Part shown: one piece after another, positions 18,750-28,456 of the stretch
How the letters are laid out: each line of letters begins with the position of its first letter
Numbering within the stretch: the first letter of the stretch is position 1
Assembly: GCA_027315005.1 (NCBI GenBank)
Contig: DAHUZT010000070.1
Location: 16,306-80,305, forward strand
Source: Acidimicrobiaceae bacterium
GTDB taxonomy: Bacteria > Actinomycetota > Acidimicrobiia > Acidimicrobiales > RAAP-2
Direction of reading: 5' to 3'
DNA length: 64,000 bases
Program-made: the position numbers and the translations under genes
The notes under the pieces: generated by a model
Told to the model about the DNA's origin: nothing
Databases searched by the model: none
What the model saw: only the letters and a program-made list of their open reading frames with translations

Positions 18750-20453
18750 CTATGCATAGGTGAAGCCCTCGCGCAGGCGATCCTTCAGCACCTTGCCTGC
18801 GGGGTTGCGCGGGAGCTCGTCCACGACCTCCCACTGCCGGGGAACCTTGTACGCAGCCAGTGAAGCGAGACAGTGCCGTCGGAGCGACTCGATGTCGGGC
18901 TCGGTGCCCGGGCGGGCGACCACCACCGCCACGATGTCCTCGCCGAGCACCTCGTGAGGCACTCCCACCACGGCCGCCTCGGCGATGTCCGGGTGGGCGA
19001 GGATGACGTTTTCGACATCCACCGAGTAAATGTTGGACCCCCCACGGATGATGACGTCTTTGGCCCGCCCTCCGATGTAGAGGTACCCGTCCTCGTCCAG
19101 CCGGCCGATGTCGCCGGTCCGGAGCCAGCCATCGACCCAAGTCTCGGCGGTGGCCTGGGTGTCGTCGAGGTAGCGGCGCTGCCGGCCGGGGATGTGGAGC
19201 TCGATACTGCCGTAGGTCCCGACGGCAACCTCCTCGCCGTCATCTCCGACACAGCGGACCTGAGCCGGCGGTAGGGGTCTGCCGACCGAGCCCGGTCGAC
19301 GGGTCGCCTCGCCCTTGGGCATCAAGCAGTACACGGACCCCGCCTCGGTCATGCCGTAGTTGTTGGAGACCAGTGCCCCGGGCATCGCCGATTGGAGCCG
19401 GTCGACGGCCGCAGGTGCGAGTGGAGCGCTCCCCACCGAGCAGATCCCGATCGAGGAGAGGTCGGCTTCGGCGAACCGCGGATGCCCGAGGAGCAACTGG
19501 ACCATGGCGGGCACAAGGAACACCGCTGTGGGCCGCAGATCCTCCACCGCGGTGAACCACAGGTCGGCGTCGAACCTCGGGAGGTAGGTCGAGGTCATAC
19601 CCATCTTCATCGGGCTGAACACGAAACTGACACCGGCGAAGGTGGCCAGCGGGCTGGCATGGAGCCACGAACCACCCGTCCAATTCGGGCTGCCATTGGG
19701 AACCGCCGAGGCGTTGTCGTGGCAGACCACCACTCCCTTCGGCATCCCGGTGGTCCCCGAGGTGAACAGGACATCCGAGAGGTCGTCCCCTTGGACGGCG
19801 ACCTGATGGGCCGAACCGTCATCGTCGAGTACGTCGTTCCAGCCCAGCCTCCTCAGATCCCGACGGCACTGCCCTGCACGGGCGACTCCTGCTCCCGGGT
19901 TGTGTCGGTCAGCTCCAGGTCCATCGGGTTCACCCGTCCTAGCCGTTGCCCGTTGTCGATCGGCGTCGATCACGGTGAAGGGTTCCGGGCTGGAGCACCA
20001 TACGGAGCTGTCCGGCGCACGGCCGTCCGCTGCCTTCCCCGGTGCACCGGTCGATGCTGAGCTGGCAGGAAAGGACCGTAGGGCCCGATCGCCGTCAGCG
20101 AAGAGAACAGCGGCTCGGGCCTTGGCCAGCATCCGGTCGACCTCGGGGTCGGCGAGCCGCGGATCAAGGGGCACGACCGCGGCCCCGGCCTTGTGCACCG
20201 CCGCATAGGCGACCACCCAGCGCTCTGCGTTCGCCCCTTCGAGCTGGAGCGCGACCCGATCTCCACGTCCTACGCCGACCGTGCCGAGCCCACGGGCCAG
20301 CCGGTTCGCCTGCCGCTCCCATTCGACAAAGGTCATCTCGCCTTCGCCGATCACCCGGTACGCGACCTGGTCGGGGTAGCGCTCGGCCATGTCACGGAGC
20401 TGGTCCACCTGGAGCGCTACTCGCCGGTCCCCCATTCCCTCCTCGCGTTCCAC
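18750..20453 (-). CDS. AMP-dependent acyl-CoA synthetase/ligase with internal insertion
   Basis: DVLFTSGTTGMPKGVVVCHDN, NYGMTEAGS, GDIGRLDEDGYLYIGGRAKDVIIRGGSNIYSVDVENVI. Confidence 0.9.
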   Translation of the reverse strand: MEREEGMGDRRVALQVDQLRDMAERYPDQVAYRVIGEGEMTFVEWERQANRLARGLGTVGVGRGDRVALQLEGANAERWVVAYAAVHKAGAAVVPLDPRLADPEVDRMLAKARAAVLFADGDRALRSFPASSASTGAPGKAADGRAPDSSVWCSSPEPFTVIDADRQRATARTGEPDGPGADRHNPGAGVARAGQCRRDLRRLGWNDVLDDDGSAHQVAVQGDDLSDVLFTSGTTGMPKGVVVCHDNASAVPNGSPNWTGGSWLHASPLATFAGVSFVFSPMKMGMTSTYLPRFDADLWFTAVEDLRPTAVFLVPAMVQLLLGHPRFAEADLSSIGICSVGSAPLAPAAVDRLQSAMPGALVSNNYGMTEAGSVYCLMPKGEATRRPGSVGRPLPPAQVRCVGDDGEEVAVGTYGSIELHIPGRQRRYLDDTQATAETWVDGWLRTGDIGRLDEDGYLYIGGRAKDVIIRGGSNIYSVDVENVILAHPDIAEAAVVGVPHEVLGEDIVAVVVARPGTEPDIESLRRHCLASLAAYKVPRQWEVVDELPRNPAGKVLKDRLREGFTYA

Positions 20454-20544
20454 CCCTACCTCCCGAAAGTCCCGAGTGCCCGTCCGCGCGATACGTCCGG
20501 CTCACCCGACCACCGGTCCGCGCGGGACGTCCGGCTGGTCCGGC

Positions 20545-21378
20545 TCACCCGACCGCCCGTCGGAGGAATCCAACCATGCCGATGACGCACAGCGCCACCA
20601 GCGAGGCCCCGGCCACCACGAAGCAGATCCACAAATGGATGTGAGGGACACCTGGAGACATCAGCCCCCGCAGGCCTTCACTCACATAGGTCATCGGATT
20701 GCACGCGCATACGACCTGGAACCACCGGATGTGGGCGAGCGATGGCCACGGATACTGGCTGGATCCGGTGAAGAGCAGCGGGGTGAGCACGAGGGCGAAG
20801 GTGACGTTGATCCGGTTGGGGGCTACGTAGGTCCCGAGGACCAGTCCCATCGCGGCGCCGATCAGAGCGCCGAGCACCGTCATCACCACCACGCCCGCGG
20901 CCGCGCCCGAGGACCACGGGATGGACCCGAGAAGCCATACCCCGATGGGGAACATGACACCGGCGGCGACCACGCCGCGCATGGCCGAGAAGACGACCTT
21001 CTCGATAGCGACCGCGCCGGTGGGTAGGGGCGCGAGCAACCGGTCCTCGATCTCGTTGCTGTAGGAGAACTCGATGACGAGGGGCAGTGCCGTGCTCTGC
21101 AGCCCGGTGAGCACGGCCGCCAGAGCGACCAGGCCGGGGAAGAGCACTGCTGTATAGCCCGGACGGGCGTAACCGAGCTGGGTGAGCACTTTGCCGAACA
21201 CGAACAGCAAAAAGAGCGGCTGGAGGATGACCTGGGCCAGAAAGAGCGGGAACTCGCGCCCGGTGACGTACAGGTCCCGCCGCAGGATGGCCGCTCCGGT
21301 CTGCCACGGTCCCCATCGGGCCTCAGGCCGGGCGACCGCCGGCGGCGAACCGGTCTCCAGGTCGGTCGGTACCGTCAC
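20545..21378 (-). CDS. ABC-2 type transporter permease (DrrB-like)
   Basis: RRDLYVTGREFPLFLAQVILQPLFLLFVFGKVL..., multi-TM; 4-bp overlap with the ATPase gene. Confidence 0.8.
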   Translation of the reverse strand: MTVPTDLETGSPPAVARPEARWGPWQTGAAILRRDLYVTGREFPLFLAQVILQPLFLLFVFGKVLTQLGYARPGYTAVLFPGLVALAAVLTGLQSTALPLVIEFSYSNEIEDRLLAPLPTGAVAIEKVVFSAMRGVVAAGVMFPIGVWLLGSIPWSSGAAAGVVVMTVLGALIGAAMGLVLGTYVAPNRINVTFALVLTPLLFTGSSQYPWPSLAHIRWFQVVCACNPMTYVSEGLRGLMSPGVPHIHLWICFVVAGASLVALCVIGMVGFLRRAVG

Positions 21379-22397
21379 CGGAGCGACCGTCCAGTCAGCT
21401 GGATGAACAGATCCTCGAGGGTCGGCTCGCCGAGCCGGACATCGGTCAGCCTGCCCCCGGCCGTCGAGATGACCGTCGCGACCTCACCGATCAAAGGAGC
21501 GGCCTCCCCCTGGACGGAGATCCGGAACCGCCAACCCGGAGTCTCGGGATCCTCGACCGGTTCCACCCGGTCGACCGGCTCCAACTGTCCGAGCGCAGCG
21601 CACATCGCAGCCCCGTCCGCTCGGGGTGACGGTTCGACCGTGCAGTCCAAGACGCGCTCACCGGCCATGCCACGCACCAGTGTCGACGGTGCATCGAGGG
21701 CGAGCAGCGTGCCGTGGTCGATGATCGCCACCCGGTCGCTCAGTGTCGCCGCCTCGTCCATGTCGTGGGTGGTGATGACCACCGTGGTCCCCTCCTCGCG
21801 CAAGCGGGCAACACACTCCCACAGGAAGAGGCGGGCGGCAGGGTCGAGCCCGGTCGAGGGCTCGTCGAGAAAGAGGACTCGAGGCTCGTGCATGAGCGAC
21901 CTGGCGATCATCATCCGCTGGATCTGCCCACCGGAGAAGTCGTCGGGACGGCCGTTCGGCCGATCTGCCAGTCCGAACTGCTCGAGCAGCTTGTCGGCCC
22001 GCCTCTTGCGCTCCGGACCAGGCACCCCGTGATAGCTGGCATGGAACAGCAGGTTCTGACGGACCGACAGCGAGCGGTCCAGGTTGTTCTGCTGCGGTAC
22101 CACCCCGAGCAGGCGTCGGGCTCCGACCGGATCGCCGGCCACGTCGACACCGGCCACGTTGGCCCGGCCCCCGGTCGGCTTGATCCGGGTGGTAAGGACA
22201 CCGATGGTCGTCGTCTTGCCGGCACCGTTGGGCCCGAGGAAGCCGAACACCTCGCCCGGTGGAACCCGGAAGGTGATCCCGGCCACCGAGTCGACAGGCG
22301 CCTTCGGGTAGCGCTTCACCAGCCGGTCGACCTCGACCGCCCACTCACGCTCTCCTGGATCGCCGCGCATCTGACCGCCTGACCGGGGGGTGCCCAC
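21375..22397 (-). CDS. ABC transporter ATP-binding protein (DrrA-like)
   Basis: FGFLGPNGAGKTTTIGVL Walker A, FSGGQIQRMMIARSLMHEPRVLFLDEPSTGLDP. Confidence 0.92.
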   Translation of the reverse strand: MGTPRSGGQMRGDPGEREWAVEVDRLVKRYPKAPVDSVAGITFRVPPGEVFGFLGPNGAGKTTTIGVLTTRIKPTGGRANVAGVDVAGDPVGARRLLGVVPQQNNLDRSLSVRQNLLFHASYHGVPGPERKRRADKLLEQFGLADRPNGRPDDFSGGQIQRMMIARSLMHEPRVLFLDEPSTGLDPAARLFLWECVARLREEGTTVVITTHDMDEAATLSDRVAIIDHGTLLALDAPSTLVRGMAGERVLDCTVEPSPRADGAAMCAALGQLEPVDRVEPVEDPETPGWRFRISVQGEAAPLIGEVATVISTAGGRLTDVRLGEPTLEDLFIQLTGRSLR

Positions 22398-22560
22398 AGG
22401 GGCGAGCTCCGTTCGGGGCGCCCGAGACCGTCTCGACCTCGACGGGCTACAACTCGGAAACGGGCGACATCACGAACCTGACACGGATATCCTACAAATG
22501 CCCGAGCGCCCGAGCGGCGTTCGGAGCCGATAGCAGGCCGATCGAGGATCAGGGGGACCC

Positions 22561-23982
22561 ATGTCGCATCGAAGCAGGCAACGGGACGGGAAGCACCGGA
22601 GCACGACGAGCACTGAGGGGGACGATGGAGCGCTGGTCCGACGCACTGCGGTGCGAGCCCGGGCCCGGTGGCTGTGCTTCGCCGGTGTCACGGTGGTCGC
22701 GGCCCTGCTCCTGGCCAGCTGCTCGAGCACGTCGAACTCGACGCCGACCACCACCTCGGGCTCCTCGACCACCCCGGCCAACGGCGGCTCCTCGGCGCCG
22801 GGGGTCACCTCGACCGAGATCAAGGTCGGCAGCATCTCGACCCTGACCGGCTTCATCGCCGCCGACTTCAATGGGTTCGCGCCCGGCATGCAAGCCTACT
22901 TCGACATGGTCAATGCTCAAGGCGGCGTCGACGGCCGCAAGGTGGTGCTGGCCAACAATCTGGACGACGGGGGCAGCCCGACCACCTTCAGCCAGCTGGC
23001 CCACACCTTGATCGAGCAGGACCACGTGTTCGCAGTCGGCGTCTCGACCGCTGCCTTCTCCCCGAACCTGTTCGTCCAGACCGGGACCCCCACCTACGGC
23101 TACAACGTGACCGGCAACTGGCAGGGGCCCACCAACCTGTTCGCCGCGGGCGGATCGGTCCAGGACTACCAGACCGGCGCCCCCTTCGTCTCCTACCTGA
23201 TGAGGCAGACCAAGTCCACGTCGGTGGCTTTCTTCAGCTACGGGTCCGCCATCGCCGCTTCGTACGACGCCTGCCATGCCGATGCCACCAACCTGCAGGC
23301 CGCCGGCGTCAAGGTGAGCTACCTCGACCTCAACGCCGCCCCCTACGGCAACTACACCTCGGCTGTCCAGCACCTGCCCCAGACCGGCGCTCTCGTCGTC
23401 AGCTGCATGCAGGGCTCGGACAACATCACCCTGGCCCGGGAGATCCAGCAGTACGGGCTCAAGGTGCACCAGCTCTGGTTCAACGGCTACGACCAGTCCC
23501 TCGTCGCCCCCTACAGCAGCCTCCTCCAGAACGTCTACATCAACGTCAACGGCAACGTCGCCTTCGAGGCCCCGGCCGCCTACCCGGGCCACTATCCGGG
23601 GATGGCCAACTACCTGGCCATGATGAAGAAGTAAGAGCCCACGTTCATTTTCAACGGCGTCGCCTTGCAGGGCTGGCAGTCGGCCGCCCTGCTGGTGGCC
23701 GGGATCAAGGCGGCCGGCAGCGACCTGACCCAGCAGAACGTCATCGCCAAGACGAACCAGATCACCAACTTCACCGCAGGCGCTCTCTCCACCATCACCA
23801 ACTGGAAGTACGCCCACACCACGCCGACCTTCCCCACCTGCTCCTCCTTCGTGGCGGTGAAGGGCAAGTCCTTCGTCCCCGCCGCGGCCCCGGCACCCCA
23901 GTCCTTCGTCTGCTTCTCCAAATCGGTGAACGTGGCAGACCCGAGCCCGACCGCACCCCCGGCGGGCACCCCGGGTACGTGA
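22561..23982 (+). pseudogene. Branched-chain amino acid-type ABC substrate-binding lipoprotein, interrupted by in-frame TAA at 23632-23634
   Basis: Lipobox LLLASCSS; GVTSTEIKVGSISTLTGF..., ...MAMMKK-type sequence ends MMKK*; frame continues EPTFIFNGVALQGWQSAALLVAGIKAAGSDLTQQNVI... to 23982. Confidence 0.8.
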
Positions 23983-24023
23983 GATACGGTCGGCTCGGCC
24001 GAGAGGCGTAGGACGGCCCGTCA

Positions 24024-26093
24024 GTGAGCCAATTCCTCGGGTTCGCCATACCCGGAATCCCCTACGGCTGCACCTACGCCATCGTGGCCGTGGGCCTGGT
24101 CCTCACCTACCAGGCCACCGGCGTGTTCAACTTCGCCTTCGGCGCCCAGGCCTACACCTCGGCCTTCGTGTTCACCAAGCTGGTCCAGAACGACGGGATG
24201 CCGGTGTGGCTCGCCTTCGTCCTGTCGGTCGTGGTCCTCGCTCCGATCCTCGGGCTGGCGCTCGACCGGTTCCTCTTCCGCAAGATCCCGAACACCAACA
24301 CCACGGCCAAGCTGGTCACCGGGATCAGCCTCTTCGTGGGCATCCCGTCGCTGCTCCCGGTCCTCTTCGGCAGCCAGAGCCAGTTCAACGCGCCGAGCAT
24401 CCTCTTCAACCCCAACATCGTCTACTTCCGCCTGGCCGGCACCCCGGTCAACGGCATCTACCTGAGCTCTGCGGTGGTCACCGCCGCCGTGCTGGTGGCC
24501 GTGGTGGTGCTCATGCGGACCACCAATCTCGGGCTGCAGATGCGGGGGGCCGTCGAGAGCCGCAGGCTGGTCCAGCTCGACGGGGTCATCGCCGGCAAGG
24601 TGGTGGCCACCGCCTGGGCCGTGTCCAGCCTCCTGGCCGGGTTGGCCGGGGTCTTGCTCGCTCCCATCTACGGGCAACTCCAGGCCCAAGACTACGCCGC
24701 GCTGCTGGTGGCGGCCTTCGCTGCCGCCGCCTGGGCCTCCCTGCGCTCGATGCCGATCGCCGCGGTGGTCGGCATCCTGATGGGGGTGGCCAGCACCCTG
24801 CTCCAGGGCTATCTGCCCCCCGACAGCACCCTGTCAGCGGCCGTCCTCCCCTCGCTCCCTTTCATCGTCCTTTTTGGCGCCCTGCTGCTCGTACCCGGCA
24901 TGCGCAGGCTGGACGACACCAAGGACCCCCTGGCCTCGGTCGACCCCCCGGCTCCTCCGACCACAGCCACACTGCGGGCACCCCAGTTGAGCAAGATCAT
25001 CCGCCGTCTGTGGTACCTGCTGCTCGGGGCATTCATCGTCTCGATGCTGACCTGGATCCCGCCCACCTGGGAGAACGTCTTCAACGAGGGCCTGGCGCTC
25101 TCAACCATCTTCTTGTCCATCATCCTCATCACCGGTATGGGAGGGCAGCTGTCCTTGGCCCAGGCCACCCTGGCCGGGGTGGGCGCCTTCACCGCCGCCC
25201 AGCTGGCCAACCACCTCGGGCTGAACCTGCTGGTCGGTGCCCTGGTAGGCGCGGCACTCGCCGCCGCGGTGGCCGTTCTGCTCGCGGTGGTCTCCCTCCG
25301 GCTGAAGGGCCTCGGATTGGCGCTCATGACCATCGCGGCCGCCCTCTTCTTCGACAACTCGATCTTCTCACTTCCTTCGGTGAGCAACGGGCAGACCCAG
25401 ACCCTCCGGCAACGCTGGATCGGCCTCGGGGTCTTCAACCCCAACGGGCACGCACTCTTCGTGCTCGAGATCCTGGTGCTCATCATCGCGGTCGTCGGCG
25501 TGCTCCTCGTGCGCAAGGGGACGATCGGCCGCTTTCTGACCGCGATGCGAGGCTCGGAGGTGGCGGCGGCCGGGCTCGGGATCAACCTCACCTGGCAGCG
25601 GGTCCTGATCTTCGCCCTGTCCGGCGTGGTGGCCGGCATCGGGGGAACGGTGCTCGTCATCCAGCAGCAGGCGGTGAACACTGCGCTGTTCAACTACGAG
25701 TTCTCGCTGGTCTTCGTGGTGATCGTGGTCACCACGGGAGTCTCCACCATCGAGGGAGCCATCCAGGCCGGCATCTCCTTCGTGGTCATCCAGCAGCTGC
25801 TCACCTTCCTGCCGGCCCGGTTCGGGGGAAACTCCTTGACCATCGTCCTCTTCGCCGCCGGGGCGCTGACCTATGCTGCACACCCCGAGGGCATCCTGGA
25901 GTACAACAAGCGGCGGTGGACCATGCGGTTCGAGCGGCTGCTGTTCGCGGGGTCGTCCGATCCACCTTCGCGGGAGCCGGCCCAGATGGCCGGAGCCGGC
26001 GGTGGCACCACTCACCACCCGGTCACCGGCACCACGGTCGACACCGTGATGGTCGAGCCGCTGGCCGGACACGACCCGGGTTCAACCCGATGA
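24024..26093 (+). CDS. Fused LivH-LivM branched-chain amino acid ABC transporter permease
   Basis: 689 aa: IPGIPYGCTYAIVAVGLVLTYQATGVFNFAFGAQA (LivH-like) followed by GMGGQLSLAQATLAGVGAFTAAQLA (LivM-like); GTG start. Confidence 0.85.
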   Translation: MSQFLGFAIPGIPYGCTYAIVAVGLVLTYQATGVFNFAFGAQAYTSAFVFTKLVQNDGMPVWLAFVLSVVVLAPILGLALDRFLFRKIPNTNTTAKLVTGISLFVGIPSLLPVLFGSQSQFNAPSILFNPNIVYFRLAGTPVNGIYLSSAVVTAAVLVAVVVLMRTTNLGLQMRGAVESRRLVQLDGVIAGKVVATAWAVSSLLAGLAGVLLAPIYGQLQAQDYAALLVAAFAAAAWASLRSMPIAAVVGILMGVASTLLQGYLPPDSTLSAAVLPSLPFIVLFGALLLVPGMRRLDDTKDPLASVDPPAPPTTATLRAPQLSKIIRRLWYLLLGAFIVSMLTWIPPTWENVFNEGLALSTIFLSIILITGMGGQLSLAQATLAGVGAFTAAQLANHLGLNLLVGALVGAALAAAVAVLLAVVSLRLKGLGLALMTIAAALFFDNSIFSLPSVSNGQTQTLRQRWIGLGVFNPNGHALFVLEILVLIIAVVGVLLVRKGTIGRFLTAMRGSEVAAAGLGINLTWQRVLIFALSGVVAGIGGTVLVIQQQAVNTALFNYEFSLVFVVIVVTTGVSTIEGAIQAGISFVVIQQLLTFLPARFGGNSLTIVLFAAGALTYAAHPEGILEYNKRRWTMRFERLLFAGSSDPPSREPAQMAGAGGGTTHHPVTGTTVDTVMVEPLAGHDPGSTR

Positions 26094-26896
26094 GCGGGGT
26101 GGTCGGGGCGAGCGGGATGGGAGGCGGTGGCGCCGGATCTCCACTGCTCTCGGTGCAGAACGTGTCCAAGTCCTTCGGAGGGATCGCAGCAGTCAGCCAG
26201 ATCAGCTTCTCGGTCAGTGCCGGCGAGAGCGTCGGACTGGTCGGCCCCAACGGCGCGGGCAAGACCACACTCTTCAATTGCATCTGCGGCCAGCTACGTC
26301 CCGAGCATGGATCGGTATTGCTCAACGGGGAGACCATCACCGGCCTACCCGTCCACCGGCGGTCCCGGCTCGGCATCGGTCGCACCTACCAACGAGTCGA
26401 GGTCTTCGCCGACATGACGGTGGCCGAGCACCTGCTGGTGGCCGAACGTGCTCGCCGGGGCGACGGCCGGCTCTGGCGCGATCTGTGCAACCTGAGTGCT
26501 CCCCGAGCCGAAGAGCTGGCCAAGGTGGGGGCCGTGCTCGAGCTGGTGGGTATCTCCGATCAAGCGGATATCCCGGTCTCCTCGCTCGGCCTCGGATCGT
26601 GCCGGCTGGTCGAGCTGGCCCGGGCGTTGGCCGCAGAGCCGGTACTGCTGTTGGCCGACGAGCCGTCCTCGGGCCTCGACGTCACCGAGACCCGCGAGCT
26701 CGCCACGGTGCTCCGCACCTTGCAGCGCGAACGGGGGATGGCGGTCCTTTTGGTCGAGCACGACCTGGCCATGGTCGGCGCCGTCGTCGACCGAACCATC
26801 GTGATGGATCTCGGTTCGCTGGTGGCCGAGGGGACCTTCGAGGAGGTCATGGCCGATCCGGCCGTACGCGATGCCTACCTCGGGGTGTCGGCGTGA
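26090..26896 (+). CDS. livG: Branched-chain amino acid-type ABC transporter ATP-binding protein (LivG-like)
   Basis: VSKSFGGIAAVSQISFSVSAGESVGLVGPNGAGKTTLFNCICGQLRPEHGSV; ATGA overlap with the permease gene. Confidence 0.85.
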   Translation: MSGVVGASGMGGGGAGSPLLSVQNVSKSFGGIAAVSQISFSVSAGESVGLVGPNGAGKTTLFNCICGQLRPEHGSVLLNGETITGLPVHRRSRLGIGRTYQRVEVFADMTVAEHLLVAERARRGDGRLWRDLCNLSAPRAEELAKVGAVLELVGISDQADIPVSSLGLGSCRLVELARALAAEPVLLLADEPSSGLDVTETRELATVLRTLQRERGMAVLLVEHDLAMVGAVVDRTIVMDLGSLVAEGTFEEVMADPAVRDAYLGVSA

Positions 26897-27651
26897 GCCC
26901 GACCGCCGGATCCGCGCCGGGTGACCTGCCACCGGCCCTCGAGGTCGACCACGTGAGCGCCGCCTACGGACCCTACCGGGCCCTCTTCGACGTGAGCTTC
27001 ACGGTGCCGGCCGGAGGGGTCACCGCCCTCCTCGGATCGAACGGCGCTGGCAAGTCGACCGTCGCCCGGGTGGTGAGCGGGCTGATGGGGACCACGAGGG
27101 GTTCGGTCCGGATGTCGGGCACCGAGGTCACCGGGATGCCCGCCTACAAGATCGCCCGGGCCGGCATGGCCCATGTTCCCGAGGGTCGCGGGATCTTCGC
27201 CAATCTGAGCGTCGAGGAGAACCTGGTCCTGGCCTTCCGCCAACGCCTGGGGCGGCGGCGAGTGTCCGAGGCCCTTGCCCGGACCTATGACACCTTCCCC
27301 ATCCTCGGTGAGCGCCGCAGGCAACGGGGCGGCACGCTGTCGGGCGGGCAGCAGCGGCTGCTCTCCCTGGCCAAAGTGCTCCAGGCACCCCCGGGGGTGC
27401 TGGTCGCCGACGAGCTCTCCCTCGGCCTGGCCCCGGTGGTGATCGAGGCAGTGTACGACGGCTTGCGCAGCATCAACCGGGCCGGGACCGCACTGTTGAT
27501 CGTGGAGCAGCAGGTCGACCGGGCTCTCGGGCTGGCTTCTTCGGCGATCATCCTCGAGCACGGTACGGTCGCCTTCTCGGGTCCGTCCGATACGGCCCTG
27601 GCCGCCATGGAGCGCATCCTGGCCAGCAGGACCGCGGGTTCCGTCCGCTGA
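26893..27651 (+). CDS. livF: Branched-chain amino acid-type ABC transporter ATP-binding protein (LivF-like)
   Basis: VSAAYGPYRALFDVSFTVPAGGVTALLGSNGAGKSTVARVVSGL, GTLSGGQQRLLSLAKVLQAPPGVLVADELSLGLAPVV; GTGA overlap. Confidence 0.88.
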   Translation: MSPTAGSAPGDLPPALEVDHVSAAYGPYRALFDVSFTVPAGGVTALLGSNGAGKSTVARVVSGLMGTTRGSVRMSGTEVTGMPAYKIARAGMAHVPEGRGIFANLSVEENLVLAFRQRLGRRRVSEALARTYDTFPILGERRRQRGGTLSGGQQRLLSLAKVLQAPPGVLVADELSLGLAPVVIEAVYDGLRSINRAGTALLIVEQQVDRALGLASSAIILEHGTVAFSGPSDTALAAMERILASRTAGSVR

Positions 27652-27660
27652 GGAGGCCGG

Positions 27661-28422
27661 TTGGCGCGCGCAACCAGGCGGACCAGGCTGCGTGACGGTG
27701 GCAGCGGCACCCGGATCCCCGGTGCATCCGCGACCGGAGACGAACCGGATCCGGTTCGGATCGTGGACGGCTCTTCACCGGTGGCCGGCGCCCCGGCCAG
27801 CAGGCGTTCACTGCGGGACCAGGGCAAGAAGACGATGCGCCGGCTGCTCGACGCAGCAATGGAAGCCATCGACCAACGCGGCTACCACGGCACGCGCGTC
27901 CAGGATGTCGTGGACATCGCCAACACCTCCCACGGGACCTTCTACCTCTACTTCGCCAACAAGGAGGATCTGGTCCGGGCGCTGACCACAGAAGCGACCT
28001 CCGAGGCATCCAACCTGACGAGGGCGGTGACCGAAGCGGGGAGCGCGCTCGACATCGGGAGCTGGGACCATCTGCGCTCGTGGGTCGCCGACTATTCGGC
28101 GTTGTGGCAAGGGTATGCCCCGCTGTTCCGGTCGTGGACCGACCTGGCGGCCATCGACCAGGGGGTGGGTGACCAGATCCGGCGCATGGTGCTGGCCCAT
28201 TCCGACGCGATGGCCGTCCGGATCAAGGCCACCCCCTCGGCCGGCGGGCTCGATCCCGAAGTGGCCGGGATGGCCATCGTCGCCATGCTCGACCGGTTCC
28301 ACTTCATGCGAGAGTTCGTGGGTGAGCCGGTGGACGACGACGCGCTGGACACCCTGACCACCATGATCCACCGGGCCCTCGTCCGGCCCGGCAGGGTTCC
28401 GGGGAAGGCGTCCTCGGGCTGA
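27661..28422 (+). CDS. TetR-family transcriptional regulator
   Basis: KKTMRRLLDAAMEAIDQRGYHGTRVQDVVDIANTSHGTFYLYFANKEDLV HTH. Confidence 0.9.
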   Translation: MARATRRTRLRDGGSGTRIPGASATGDEPDPVRIVDGSSPVAGAPASRRSLRDQGKKTMRRLLDAAMEAIDQRGYHGTRVQDVVDIANTSHGTFYLYFANKEDLVRALTTEATSEASNLTRAVTEAGSALDIGSWDHLRSWVADYSALWQGYAPLFRSWTDLAAIDQGVGDQIRRMVLAHSDAMAVRIKATPSAGGLDPEVAGMAIVAMLDRFHFMREFVGEPVDDDALDTLTTMIHRALVRPGRVPGKASSG

Positions 28423-28456
28423 ACCCGCTCGGGGTCGCGGCCGGGCGGGACCGGCG

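Noticed and set aside
23632-23634. Selenocysteine or pyrrolysine recoding of the SBP stop
   Set aside because: Codon is TAA; Sec uses TGA and Pyl uses TAG. Nonsense mutation or error is simpler.
22668-24011. 447-aa plus-strand ORF over the SBP region
   Set aside because: Repetitive Arg/Pro/Gln/His composition; shadow frame of the substrate-binding protein.
24206-26089. N-terminal part of 896-aa plus-strand ORF
   Set aside because: Out-of-frame shadow of the LivHM permease; only the LivG part from 26090 is real.
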